64,000 bases of DNA from Bacteroidota bacterium (lineage in GTDB: Bacteria; Bacteroidota; Bacteroidia; Chitinophagales; Chitinophagaceae): the NCBI GenBank assembly GCA_016715505.1, contig JADJZY010000035.1, positions 1-64,000 on the forward strand. Direction: 5' to 3'. Positions 9,914 through 19,213 of this stretch are shown piece after piece. The notes beneath the pieces were generated by a model that saw only the letters and a list, made by a program, of their open reading frames with translations, was not told the origin of the DNA and searched no databases. The position numbers and the translations under genes are program-made. Numbering within the stretch: the stretch's first letter is position 1; each line of letters starts with the position of its first letter.

Positions 9914-11430
9914 ATGAAAGGTGAAATGTTGATGTGGATTATTTTCCAACTTTCTTTATCAGTAGGTGCCCAAGAAAATTTCAATAAAATTTGGTATACG
10001 GGAGCTGGCAGGACTTTTCGAACAGAATTTTCTTCATCCGGCACAATTAATACTAAAATTGATTCTTTAAATAACAGGTATTTTGATTCCGGTGCTTCAT
10101 CTATATGCGACAGCAATGGAAATATAATACTTTGTAGTGATGGGTTCAGCGTTTATGGTGCCGATTTAGAATATTTAGACGGAGGTTATCGTTTAATGGA
10201 TTCGGCTTTATTTGACTTTTATAATGGACATAGTAATTATTCACAATCATCTCTTTTTGCCAATTGACGATACGACTATTTATTTTGTTAATTCAGGTTG
10301 TTCGCGAATAACTTAAGTACTATTTTGGTTGGCCCCACTTCCAAAGAAAGCGCCTTTTGACCTTTTGTTTTTGAACAAAATAAACATGAAAGCCAATGGT
10401 GGTGCTGGAAAGTTGTAGAACGTATGAAGCCAATTGTTCAGGGTGAATTTGTGAGCAAAACGCAAATGATGGCCTGTAAACATGCCAAATGGTTTTGACT
10501 GGTGGTTGCTTAAAATGATGCACGATAGTGTAAGTGTGTACACCTTTTTAATTACCAAAGATTCCGTGTACAATTACGGTAAACAAAGTTTTCCCTACCC
10601 ACGTAAAACAGGTACCAATAACGGATATTGGGAAAATATGGGACAGATACAACTCAGCCCGGATGGTAAAAAATTTGCCGCTACTTGTAATAATATGCAC
10701 AACGAACTGTTTTTGGCTGATTTTGACCGATGTACCGGTATGTTGAGTAATATGCAAAAAAAGAATATTCCCATTTTGCCGACTAATTTTCCTGCTTCGG
10801 CGAACGAACCGAATGATAAATATTCCACAGGGCTGTGTTTTTCACCAAATGGTCGTTTTATTTATACTATTAATTATACCAATATACAGCAATACGATAC
10901 CTGGGACTCGGATAGCAGCACGGCCTGGTATCATGTAGCTAATATGGATACGGTGTATGATTATTTTAATGGTTACAGTATGGGCTATTTAGGTTGGGAT
11001 AATAAAATCTATATTGGCAATTGGCATGGTTTGGGTAAAGCCATGAGTGTGGTTGATAGCCCGGTTAACAAAGGAATTTCATGTGGCTGGTGTCCAAAAT
11101 GTATGCGTTTCCCGGATACCTTAGGAGGAGCCACAAACCCGCCTTGTCAACCAAATTACAATTTGGGGAAAGGATACGAGCATCAATTGTTGGCCCTTGG
11201 CTTTGGAGAATACCAACATGAGGTCAGAAAGCCTCTTGGTGTATCCCAATCCAACCACAGGAAGATTGATTATCCAAGGGTGTAAGCATGAAGCTACCAA
11301 AGAATTATTTTCGCATTCCGGACAACTCCTGCTCCGAACAAAAGAAAACGAATTGGACTTAAGTCGGTTTGCCAAAGGAATTTATATACTGCGCTGCGAA
11401 GGACAAGTGCGGAAGGTGGTGGTGGAGTAA
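9914..11430 (+). pseudogene. Array gene Y copy E: CDSNGN-type T9SS surface protein, best preserved
   Basis: ATG 9914 is 4 nt after the X4 stop; signal peptide MKGEMLMWIIFQLSLSVGAQ. The frame is open to 10267 (SICDSNGNIILCSDGFS, MDSALFDFYNGHS). Small shifts fall at about 10260, 10310, 10340, 10410 and 10490. Then 10482-11190 reads the propeller-like body without interruption (DWWLLKMMHDSV, QLSPDGKKFAAT, DFDRCTGMLSN, FSPNGRFIYTINYTN, GWDNKIYIGNWHGLGK, NPPCQPNYNLGK). One extra G near 11170 moves into the sorting-domain frame (11197-11430). Its middle part is close to copy D and its last 200 bp close to C and D. If the indels are sequencing errors, this copy could be functional. Confidence 0.78.
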
Positions 11431-11640
11431 TCATGCCAATCCTTAAATCCTGTAAATCATGGTTCAGACAATTGGCACCAAATGCGTTGCATCCCGAAAC
11501 GGAGAGGCTGCGGTGACAGAAAGGTAGAATACATGGAGAAAAATGATTAATTTAGAACTTGGTACTAGAATCAGTACCCATCTTAAAATCTTCATCATCC
11601 GTGATTCAGACAATTGGCAACATTACAATTCCAAATTCCT
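11431..11640 (+). repeat. Array spacer repeat R4
   Basis: Same start as R2 and R3 (ATCATGCCAATCC) with a deletion around the AATTGG block. Hairpin P1 is at 11488-11511. It keeps the block ATTTAGAACTTGGTACTAG but replaces the P2 part with unrelated sequence from about 11620. Confidence 0.85.
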
Positions 11641-11737
11641 AGCATCCTATATCAAAAAAGGCTTGGAGGACGAAAAGAAACAATCTGAATTCCCGATGAA
11701 TGCGCGACTTGCATTGATTCGGCAGATGAAAGGATGA
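11543..11737 (+). CDS. Small ORF spanning repeat R4 (64 residues), unknown
   Basis: The frame starts MINLELGTRISTHLKIFI and ends at 11735 after an acidic/basic tail (KKGLEDEKKQSEF). The same first 12 residues occur in R2 and R3, but there a one-base difference creates a stop after AHL. Here AAAATC in place of TTTAAATC leaves the frame open. It may be the least damaged copy of a small gene that gave rise to the spacer repeats, or chance. No domain is recognised and no ribosome-binding site is convincing. Confidence 0.3.
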   Translation: MINLELGTRISTHLKIFIIRDSDNWQHYNSKFLASYIKKGLEDEKKQSEFPMNARLALIRQMKG

Positions 11738-11796
11738 AATGTATGATTATAACTTGAAATAATTATCAACAAGAAAAAGATAGAAAACTTTACGAA

Positions 11797-11935
11797 AAAT
11801 GACTGATTAAGAACTTGGTATGAAAATCAGTGCCCATCTTAAAATCTTCATCATCCGTGATTCAGACAATAAGCACAAGTAAAATTCCAATATCGCAGAG
11901 ATTCCGAATCGGAGACTCTTTTAGGACAAAGGAGG
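11797..11935 (+). repeat. Partial array repeat R5 with terminator-like hairpin
   Basis: The last, partial copy of the spacer. It repeats the ACTTGGTA / CAGTGCCCATCTT / CATCATCCGTGATTCAGACAA blocks and ends in a variant of hairpin P2 (AGAG..TCCG-aat-CGGA..CTCT, 11897-11919) followed by TTTT. The remaining sequence to 12021 shows no gene. Confidence 0.75.
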
Positions 11936-12021
11936 GAGTTAGGTTTTAAACCTTAAATCATACCTAATTCAAGTATAAATCAATCTAAACTGCACAATGC
12001 GAAATACATTTGAATGATAAA

Positions 12022-13529
12022 ATGAAATGGCAGTCATCGCAATGGACCTTGGGCCTGATCGCTTTTTGCTGGCTACCTTGTTAGGGATGCAAATGCTCTG
12101 GCAATGGCAGTGGCATGAAAAAAAACAGAAGGAGTTTGATGTTCGTATGTTATACATTTTAAATAAGGTACGTGCCAAGTTGCACAATGTGAATGATTGT
12201 GTCAATTTGTTTAGTAAGCCTGCTGTAAATCCCCAGGAGGGTTTGTACATTTTGAAACAACGTTGGAATGAAGATGGTTTTTACGGGAAGGCAGATACCG
12301 TGCGTTTGTTTTTAGATACCCAGGGCTTAAAAAAATCGGCGCAAAACATTCCAAAGTCTTTTGGTGATTATCGGTCCTCTTTACCAACTTATGCGCAAAT
12401 CAGCATACAAATTTTATATAACGATGCAAATAGTGTAGAAAGCAGCTTGAATCTAAATCAAGATTTGTTGATGCAACAAAAAAGTACTGCCGTTTTTGAT
12501 TCTGTTGAAGTGCGGAAATTTATTGAAGAGACCTTACAGGCCGAGCAAATAGAGGATTCGTTTGGATTCGGTTTTCAGGATTTAGAGAGCCGGAAGGTTT
12601 TGTGGATGAATGGTATCAGGGATACTTCCGATTTGTTGGAGGCTAAACACCGAATAGACCTCCTGCGCAATGATCCTTTTTTGAAACCGCAAGTACTGAG
12701 TCTGATTATTTATTCGAAGTCAGCCATATGGCTCCAATTTTCCCCTGCCATGATTTCGGCAGGAGTGTTGCTATTACTCATCATATTGATGTGGATTTTG
12801 TTTCGTTATTTTAAACAGCAAAAAAGCTTATCGGACTTGAAAACCGATTTTATGAATAATCTCAATCATGAGATGAATACACCGATAACGAATATTCAAC
12901 TCGCCATTGAATCTGCTCAACGATTAAATATGGATGATCCTGACAAATTGCAACGTTTACATCATATCATATTCACTGAGTCGCAAAAGCTACAGCATCA
13001 TATCGACCGTTCCTTACAAATTGGTATATTGGAATCCGGAACACTTCCTTTGCATAAGCAGCCATTGGATTTATATGCTTTACTCCTCGAAGTATGTCAG
13101 GCGCATCATCAAAAGTTGGATAAAATTTCAGCCATTTGTATCCTGGAAGATCATGCACGACCGCAGATATATGCAGATCGTTTTCATTTGTTAAATGCTT
13201 TTTCAAATCTGGTAGACAATGCCATCAAATACCGTCATGACAAACGTGTTTTAGAATTGCGCATCGAATTGGCTGAAGATAACCAAGACTGGATGATTTG
13301 TTTTGCCGATAACGGTATCGGGTTGAAACCGGAACATCGTAAAATGGTGTTCGAGAAATTTTATCGGGCGCAATCCGGTTTGGTACATGCCACCAAGGGA
13401 TTTGGATTGGGACTCAGTTATACCAAAGCGGTGATCGATTTGCATCAAGGTTCTATTGATGTCTTGAGCGAATTCGGAAAAGGAAGTGTATTCATAGTTC
13501 GTTTTCCGAAAACCCCGCATAATCCGTAA
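12022..13529 (+). CDS. Membrane sensor histidine kinase (one-base shift near codon 18)
   Basis: Two-component sensor. The ATG at 12022 gives MKWQSSQWTLGLIAFCW, a good first membrane segment. A one-base loss near 12075 then moves to the frame that stays open to 13529 (LLGMQMLWQWQW ...). Counting in the long frame, about 190 extracytoplasmic residues follow. A second membrane helix (around 235-262: MISAGVLLLLIILMWIL) leads straight, without HAMP, to the HisKA domain with His281 in NHEMNTPI. The ATPase domain follows with N box LVDNAIKY, G1 DNGIGL, F box FEKFYRA and G2 GFGLGLSYT. The adjacent response regulator is its likely partner. A start at 12027 in the long frame would lack a proper first helix. 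The signal sensed cannot be read from the sequence. Confidence 0.9.
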
Positions 13530-13539
13530 ATCGAAAAAA

Positions 13540-14292
13540 ATGAATATGCACACAAAAATACCTGCTCGTATTCTAGTTGTTGAAGATGATGAAAATCTGG
13601 GCTATTTGCTCCGTGAAAATTTTGCCGGTATCGGTGTGCAGGCTATCATTTGTACAAGTGGACAAGAAGCTATGCAAACGATGCGAACTGATGAATTTGA
13701 TCTTTTTATTTTGGATTTGATGTTACCCGATATGAGTGGGTTTGATTTGGCCGAACGCATTCGTAAACATTTGCCGGAAAAGCCTTTTCTTTTTCTCACT
13801 GCCGTAAAACAGGATACGCAAAAATTTACCGGGTATGAATTGGGGGCTGAAGATTATATCACCAAACCTTTTAGCTTTAAGGAACTGGAGTACAAAGTGA
13901 AAGTGATTTTACGCCGGCATCAACTGAATACAGAGCAAACAGGACTTATTGAGGTCGATGATTTGCGTTTTGATATTGAAGATCGCCTGTTGGAGATTGG
14001 AAGTCATACTTTTAAACTCACACGAAGGGAGGCCGATTTACTAAAGCTATTTTTATCACGATTACATATTTATGTTACCCGAAAGGAAGTCCTGGAAAAA
14101 CTTTGGGAAAGAGATGATATTTACACAGCTCGAAGTATGGACGTTTACATTGTACGCTTACGAAAAATGATTGCCAATAGTCAATCCTTGTGTATCGAAA
14201 ACTTATATGGGAGTGGTCATCGCATCACCCGTTGCAAAAACCATGAAGAAAACGACGCTCCGCCCGAAAAGCAAGAGAGCCTGATTCCATAG
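13540..14292 (+). CDS. OmpR/PhoB-type response regulator
   Basis: 250 residues, 10 nt after the kinase, so probably co-transcribed. The receiver domain (about 9-125) has the acidic pocket E15-D16-D17, phosphoacceptor D59 (LFILDLMLPDMSG), T87 and K109 (YITKPF). The C-terminal winged-helix DNA-binding domain (about 140-235) reads FKLTRREADLLKLFL and ends with YGSGHRI. Phosphorylation by the upstream kinase should change DNA binding at unknown promoters. Architecture and length are typical and nothing is missing. A short charged tail (ENDAPPEKQE) follows the DNA-binding domain. Confidence 0.95.
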   Translation: MNMHTKIPARILVVEDDENLGYLLRENFAGIGVQAIICTSGQEAMQTMRTDEFDLFILDLMLPDMSGFDLAERIRKHLPEKPFLFLTAVKQDTQKFTGYELGAEDYITKPFSFKELEYKVKVILRRHQLNTEQTGLIEVDDLRFDIEDRLLEIGSHTFKLTRREADLLKLFLSRLHIYVTRKEVLEKLWERDDIYTARSMDVYIVRLRKMIANSQSLCIENLYGSGHRITRCKNHEENDAPPEKQESLIP

Positions 14293-14301
14293 ACCGCTCA
14301 C

Positions 14302-15039
14302 TCAAAGGCCCTCTTGGGGAAATTGAGGAAAATACTGCTGCATAAAATTTCGCATATCCAGAGAAACGCCCTGACCATTGTATTTTTCAATGCCATGCCA
14401 CTGCATATCTTTTTTATCAAAATACGAAAGACACTCCCTACCGATGTCCAACTTATACTCCAGCTGTTTATAACCGGGTACAAAATAGCCGGGGTAATAC
14501 CAACGAAGTCCGTTGCCGTGACAAACCTGAATTTGTAAATAAATCATGTATTTGCCCAGGCTGCAAGTTCTGTAGGCAGGGTGATAAAAAGCGCTAATGC
14601 CCTCAGCGCTATTTGCCCCAATATCGAAATAGGAGGAAGCGATTAAGTGATTATTGTGAATGATGCTGATTTCGTAAGTATTAAATAAATCCTGCTCACC
14701 AAGACCATAACCCAATAAAAGTTGATGCACTGAGGAGGATACCAGAAAAGGAATGCCTTTTTGATATTGCCGGTATAACCATTCGTGTTCCGGAGTAATG
14801 CGGGCCTTTTGAAAACGGATTTGAAAAGCCTGATTCCGTTTACGCAATTTTTGGATGGTTTTACCTTCCCGGTATTGGTTTAAATCATTGCGTAACCAGA
14901 TAGCAGGATAAATTCTTTCATCAAACAAAACATAATCGGTCGTAAATAATGACTGACCCATACGATACCATCCCTGGGCCAATAAATGATCTAATTCTTC
15001 CGGCAGAATCTGTTCGGGATAGTAGAATTCTTCTAGCAT
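14302..15039 (-). CDS. Arginyl-tRNA--protein transferase family (ATE-like, N-end rule)
   Basis: About 245 residues from ATG 15039 (MLEEFYYPEQILPEELD, then AQGWYRMGQ, the conserved N-terminal part of bacterial ATE-type proteins). A longer frame to 15123 would need a TTG start. The C-terminal half has the GNAT-like acyltransferase core: SSYFDIG, the acceptor-site region AYRTCSLGKYMIYLQI, and the family signature WYYPGYFVPGYKQLEYKLDIG (written here in two parts: WYYPGYFVPGYK and LEYKLDIG). Enzymes of this family transfer an amino acid from charged tRNA to the N-terminus of proteins and mark them for ClpP-type degradation. The exact amino acid transferred is not decided by the sequence. Convergent with the response regulator, 10 nt apart. 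Confidence 0.82.
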   Translation of the reverse strand: MLEEFYYPEQILPEELDHLLAQGWYRMGQSLFTTDYVLFDERIYPAIWLRNDLNQYREGKTIQKLRKRNQAFQIRFQKARITPEHEWLYRQYQKGIPFLVSSSVHQLLLGYGLGEQDLFNTYEISIIHNNHLIASSYFDIGANSAEGISAFYHPAYRTCSLGKYMIYLQIQVCHGNGLRWYYPGYFVPGYKQLEYKLDIGRECLSYFDKKDMQWHGIEKYNGQGVSLDMRNFMQQYFPQFPQEGL

Positions 15040-15306
15040 GAAATCAATTCGCAAAATAACATTATTTTGAGTCTGTTGCAAAAGCCAATTTGAAATATTG
15101 TTTAGGGATTCTGAATTAATCAAAGGGATTCATTTTTTTGATCACGTTACAAATTCATCCAGTCAACTTCTTCTGCCGCTTTGTATTGTTGGTCATGCAA
15201 GAGAGCTTCTGATAAACAAGCTTAGTAAGCAGCATTGGTATGCCATCCATTCAAATAAAAATCAGTCCGTTCCTAAATATATCGGGCTGCTTCAAAGTGC
15301 CGGAAT

Positions 15307-15314
15307 TATATTTA
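15307..15314 (+). promoter_or_regulatory. Candidate -7 element (TATATTTA)
   Basis: TATATTTAC lies 18 nt upstream of the beta-lactamase-like gene start at 15332 and resembles the Bacteroidota -7 element TAnnTTTG. No clear TTG at -33. Confidence 0.35.
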
Positions 15315-15331
15315 CCGCACAAACCGTTTTT

Positions 15332-16654
15332 ATGAAAAAGCTCACCATCCTGATTTTGTTGTTTATTCCTTTGGTTTTTTGGGCGCAAATGGATTCACTC
15401 CGCATGAACACCTTCATTTCACGGATGGAAACCTATGATAAAATGTGGCTGACGGCTTGTTTTATGAAGAATGGTGAAATTGTTTATCAGCAAAGCTCAG
15501 GGTATATCGACTATGCCGAAAAGCGCAAAGCCAATGTTTACAGTCAGTATCGTATCGGAAGTATTTCAAAAACGTTTACGGCAGTGATGGTGCTTCAACT
15601 TATGGAGGAAGGAAAACTGAAGTCCGACTCCCGACTGAGTCAATTTTATCCCAGCTTGCCCAATAGTCAGGAAATTACGATGATGCACTTACTCAAGCAT
15701 CGGAGTGGGCTGCATAATTTCACGGCCAATCCCGGTTATCCGGCCATCATGGAGAAACCTATTTCAGATGAGGCATTGATTGCGCTCTTTGAAAAAGATG
15801 CGTCGGATTTTAAACCCGGGAGCAAGATGGAGTATAGTAATACCAACTACGTATTACTGTCGATGATCATCGAAAAGGTGACCAAAAGTACCTATCAGAA
15901 GGAATTGATCAAACGCATTTGTGCCAAAGCCGGGCTTGCCGATACCCGCGTAGGAACCCCTATAGATCCTTCGTACAACCAGGCCCTGAGTTACGACTTT
16001 AACGGGAAGTGGGTACTTGCGAGTCAAACAGATCCTTCTATTCCCAAAGGGGCTGGAGCTATTGTGAGTACTGCCAAAGATTTGTGTTTGTTTGTAAGCG
16101 CCCTCATGCATGGCAAATTGATGAAAAAAGAAAGTTTGGAAATGATGCGAACCCTGGAGGATGGGATGGGTTGCGGTATTTTTGAATTACCTTTTTACGA
16201 TCGGAAAGCCTTGGGGCACAATGGAAGCATTGATGGATTTCGTTCCATGATGGCCTATTTCCCCGATGATAGTGTATCGTTTTGTGTATTAAGCAATGCG
16301 GTCAACGATAAGCTGAATACGGCAGTGCTTGGTTTACTCAAACTCTACTATGGTAAACCCTTTGATATACCCACCTACGAGCAGGCAACCCGAAGTCCGG
16401 AGGTGATGCGCGCCTATGCCGGTAAATACCGTAACGAAAAGGTGGGCATGTTTATCGAAATAAAAAAGGACAATGACCAACTATTTGCACAGGCAGAAGG
16501 ACAGGCCATGATTCCCTTAACGAAAATTTCCGCTGAAACATACGAATTCAAAGCGGCGGGCATCGTGATCGAATTTATGAAAGAAGGCAATGGAGATATT
16601 CCGGCATTTATTTTAAAACAAAACGGCGTTGAATTATCATTTTTGAAACAATAA
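15332..16654 (+). CDS. Secreted class C beta-lactamase-family serine hydrolase
   Basis: 440 residues from ATG 15332, chosen because it opens a signal peptide (MKKLTILILLFIPLVFWAQ); the frame is open further upstream without a signal. Motifs of the class C/penicillin-binding fold are present: catalytic S-x-x-K in RIGSISKTFTA, Y-x-N in YSNTNY and the KTG-equivalent HNG in GHNGSIDGF. A short lipocalin-like C-terminal domain follows (from about 345). Members include esterases, D-aminopeptidases and peptidases, so resistance to beta-lactams cannot be assumed. It acts in the periplasm. The stop is 7 nt before the DUF5686 gene, suggesting one transcript. Confidence 0.9.
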   Translation: MKKLTILILLFIPLVFWAQMDSLRMNTFISRMETYDKMWLTACFMKNGEIVYQQSSGYIDYAEKRKANVYSQYRIGSISKTFTAVMVLQLMEEGKLKSDSRLSQFYPSLPNSQEITMMHLLKHRSGLHNFTANPGYPAIMEKPISDEALIALFEKDASDFKPGSKMEYSNTNYVLLSMIIEKVTKSTYQKELIKRICAKAGLADTRVGTPIDPSYNQALSYDFNGKWVLASQTDPSIPKGAGAIVSTAKDLCLFVSALMHGKLMKKESLEMMRTLEDGMGCGIFELPFYDRKALGHNGSIDGFRSMMAYFPDDSVSFCVLSNAVNDKLNTAVLGLLKLYYGKPFDIPTYEQATRSPEVMRAYAGKYRNEKVGMFIEIKKDNDQLFAQAEGQAMIPLTKISAETYEFKAAGIVIEFMKEGNGDIPAFILKQNGVELSFLKQ

Positions 16655-16661
16655 TATCCGT

Positions 16662-19144
16662 ATGAAACATTTATTATTTTTTATTAGCAGTACAATCTTT
16701 TCCGTATGGATGGCAGCCTCCGCAAGTGCGGCAACCCTCAAAGGACGAATCACTGATTCCCAAGGTGAGCCTTTGCCTTTCGCATCGCTTTATTTGAAAG
16801 GGACTACCAAAGGCACCACCAGTAATATAGATGGGTATTATCAATTGGAGTTACCGGTGGGTGATGTTGTGCTGATTTGTCAATATGTGGGTTATCAAAA
16901 GCAGGAACTTAAATTAAAAATTGCAGATGGAACAAACACCAAAAATATCCAGCTTCTACCCAATGAAAAAATCCTGGATGGCGTAAAAATTAAGAGTGGT
17001 GAAAATCCCGCCATTGCGATCATTAAAAAAGCTATCAAAAAAAGATCCTTTTATAATAAACAAATCGACCATTATCGGGCCAATGCCTATATCAAAGGGA
17101 ATTTTAAATTGGAGCAGGTACCCAAGGACGGCATGATTTATGCGCTCATGGGTGGTGGTGATGCCAAAGATGAAATGGACAAGGCTAAAGGCATTTTAAT
17201 TTTGTCAGAAACCTTCAGTGAAATATCCTACCGACGACCCGATAAGATGAAGGTGAAGGTAATTAGCTCCAGGGTTTCCGGCAATCAGGACGACTATGGT
17301 TTTTCTGATCCTATGCAAATCAATTTGTATGAAAACAATGTACAGATTAGTGAGCAATTGAGTCCGCGTGGATTTGTATCGCCTATTGCTGATGCAGCCC
17401 TGCTCAGTTATAAATATGAGTTATTGAGTGCTTACATGGATGATGGTAAACTGGTGAACCGAATTAAAGTGATTCCCCGTCGGAAATTTGAACCCCTTTT
17501 TTCAGGCATTATTGATATCATCGAAAATGAATGGCGTTTGCACAGTGTGGACCTGACTGCCGATAAAGATCATCAACTGGATGTTGTAGATACGATGAAA
17601 ATTAAACAGGTTTTTGTACCTGTTGGGGATGCCATGATGGTAAAGGATCAAAGTTTTTTTATCAAATTAAAAATCATGGGCTTTGGCATTGTCGGGAATT
17701 ATGTCAATGTGTTTTCCGATTATGTGATCGATCAGGATAATCGCAAAGACTTCAACCGATTTGTGAAAGAATATGAATCCGAAGCCAACAAACGCAGTGT
17801 GGCCTATTGGGATACCATTCGACCGGTGCCTTTGAGTCAGGAAGAAAAAGAGGACTACGTTAAAAAAGATAGTATCGCTAAGGTGCAAGAAGCCAAAAAA
17901 GATAGTTTGCCGCCTATCAAAAACAGCCTGAAAAGTATAGTATTTAACGGATACACACAACGTTTAAACAGGAAGACCCGCCTCTATACTTCATCCCTGA
18001 TTGGTCTGCGGAATTTTAACTGGAATACCGCCGAAGGCTTGAATTATACGTATAGTGTGGGAATCGCAAAACGGGTGGATGAAGACCATCGTTGGAATGC
18101 CAATTTAAGAATGCGTTATGGAGTGAGTAATCAGCAGTTCAATGCCCGTTTAAATACCCAATATCATTTCGGAAAAACCAATAAATCAACCCTTCGATTG
18201 AGTGGTGGCCGATATGTATTTCAATACAACAATGCCGGTCCGGTAAATCCGCTCATCAATTCGGCTTACACCCTATTTTATGGCCGAAATTATATGAAGA
18301 TTTATCAGGCCTGGTTTGGAGAGTTTTCACACAGCTACCGACATATTAGCGGACTAAGTATACAAAATGCTTTATCGGTTCAGGATCGGTATGGCTTGGC
18401 GAATACCAATTTATTTTCATTCCGAAAAAATGAAGTTCAGTTCACACCCAACTATCCGGTAGAAATTCGGAACAGTTACGAAGAAAGACATCAGGCTTTA
18501 TTATATCGTTTTGGTATGGAATATCAGCCTGGTCGCAAGTATATCAAATATCCTGATCGTATAGCGGCTACGCACTCGCACTATCCATTTTTGGTGCGGC
18601 ATTTACGTGGGGTATGCCTTTTGCTTTCAGCGATGTGGATTATGGAAAATGGCAGCTCAGTATGCGCGACGATATGCAACTGAACTTGTGGGGAACTTTT
18701 GAATATCGAATAGCCGCCGGAGGATTTTTGTGGAACAATAGAAGTTATACCCCTGATTACACGCATTTTAATGGAAATCAAATTATTCTGGCTTCTCCAT
18801 ACCTCAATAGTTTTCAGGTTTCGCCCTATTATTTAAATAGTAATACCCAGGAAATTTATGGCTTGCTCCATGCGGAACATCACTTTAAAGGACTCCTCAC
18901 GAACAAAATTCCTTTGTTTCGTCGTTTAAAATATTATCTCGTCGCTTCGACGAATATGTATTACGTAAATCAGGATAACAACTACATGGAGCTTTGTGTG
19001 GGACTGGAAAATATCGGATATAAAATTTTCCGGATTGTTCGCGTGGACGGGGTAGTGGGTTATAACAATTTTAAAAATCCGGTTTATGGTGTGCGTATTG
19101 GTATATCCGGAGGTGTGTTTGGTTTCGATAGTGCAGATGATTAA
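16662..19144 (+). CDS. DUF5686 outer-membrane protein with carboxypeptidase-regulatory-like domain (frameshifted near 18595)
   Basis: Signal peptide (MKHLLFFISSTIFSVWMAASASAA), then a CarboxypepD_reg-like beta-sandwich (about 26-105: LKGRITDSQGEPLPFASLYL, GTTSNIDGYYQLELP) as found at the N-terminus of TonB-dependent transporters. A DUF5686 body follows (AIIKKAIKKRSFYNKQ) and a predicted beta-barrel rich in aromatic strands. The frame ends early at 18683. Sequence continues in the next frame from about 18597 (FGAAFTWGMPFAF, DVDYGKW) to 19144. One lost base explains it. With the frame restored the protein has about 827 residues, normal for the family. Outer membrane location is inferred; function unknown. 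Same direction and close spacing with the upstream hydrolase. Confidence 0.85.
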
Positions 19145-19213
19145 TGAAGGAAGGGGCTTACAAAATCCCCATGCGGATTTGCAGGTTTGTTTGTAGATTT
19201 GATGACCTCTTCT

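Noticed and set aside
5887..11375. Minus-strand open frames opposite the Y sorting domains (e.g. 5887-6105, 9133-9348, 11121-11375)
   Set aside because: They are exact shadows of the repeated sorting-domain sequence and have no signals of their own.
1341..11935. Repeats in the first 12 kb as a CRISPR array
   Set aside because: Units are over 200 bp, spaced by whole genes, and no cas genes are seen.
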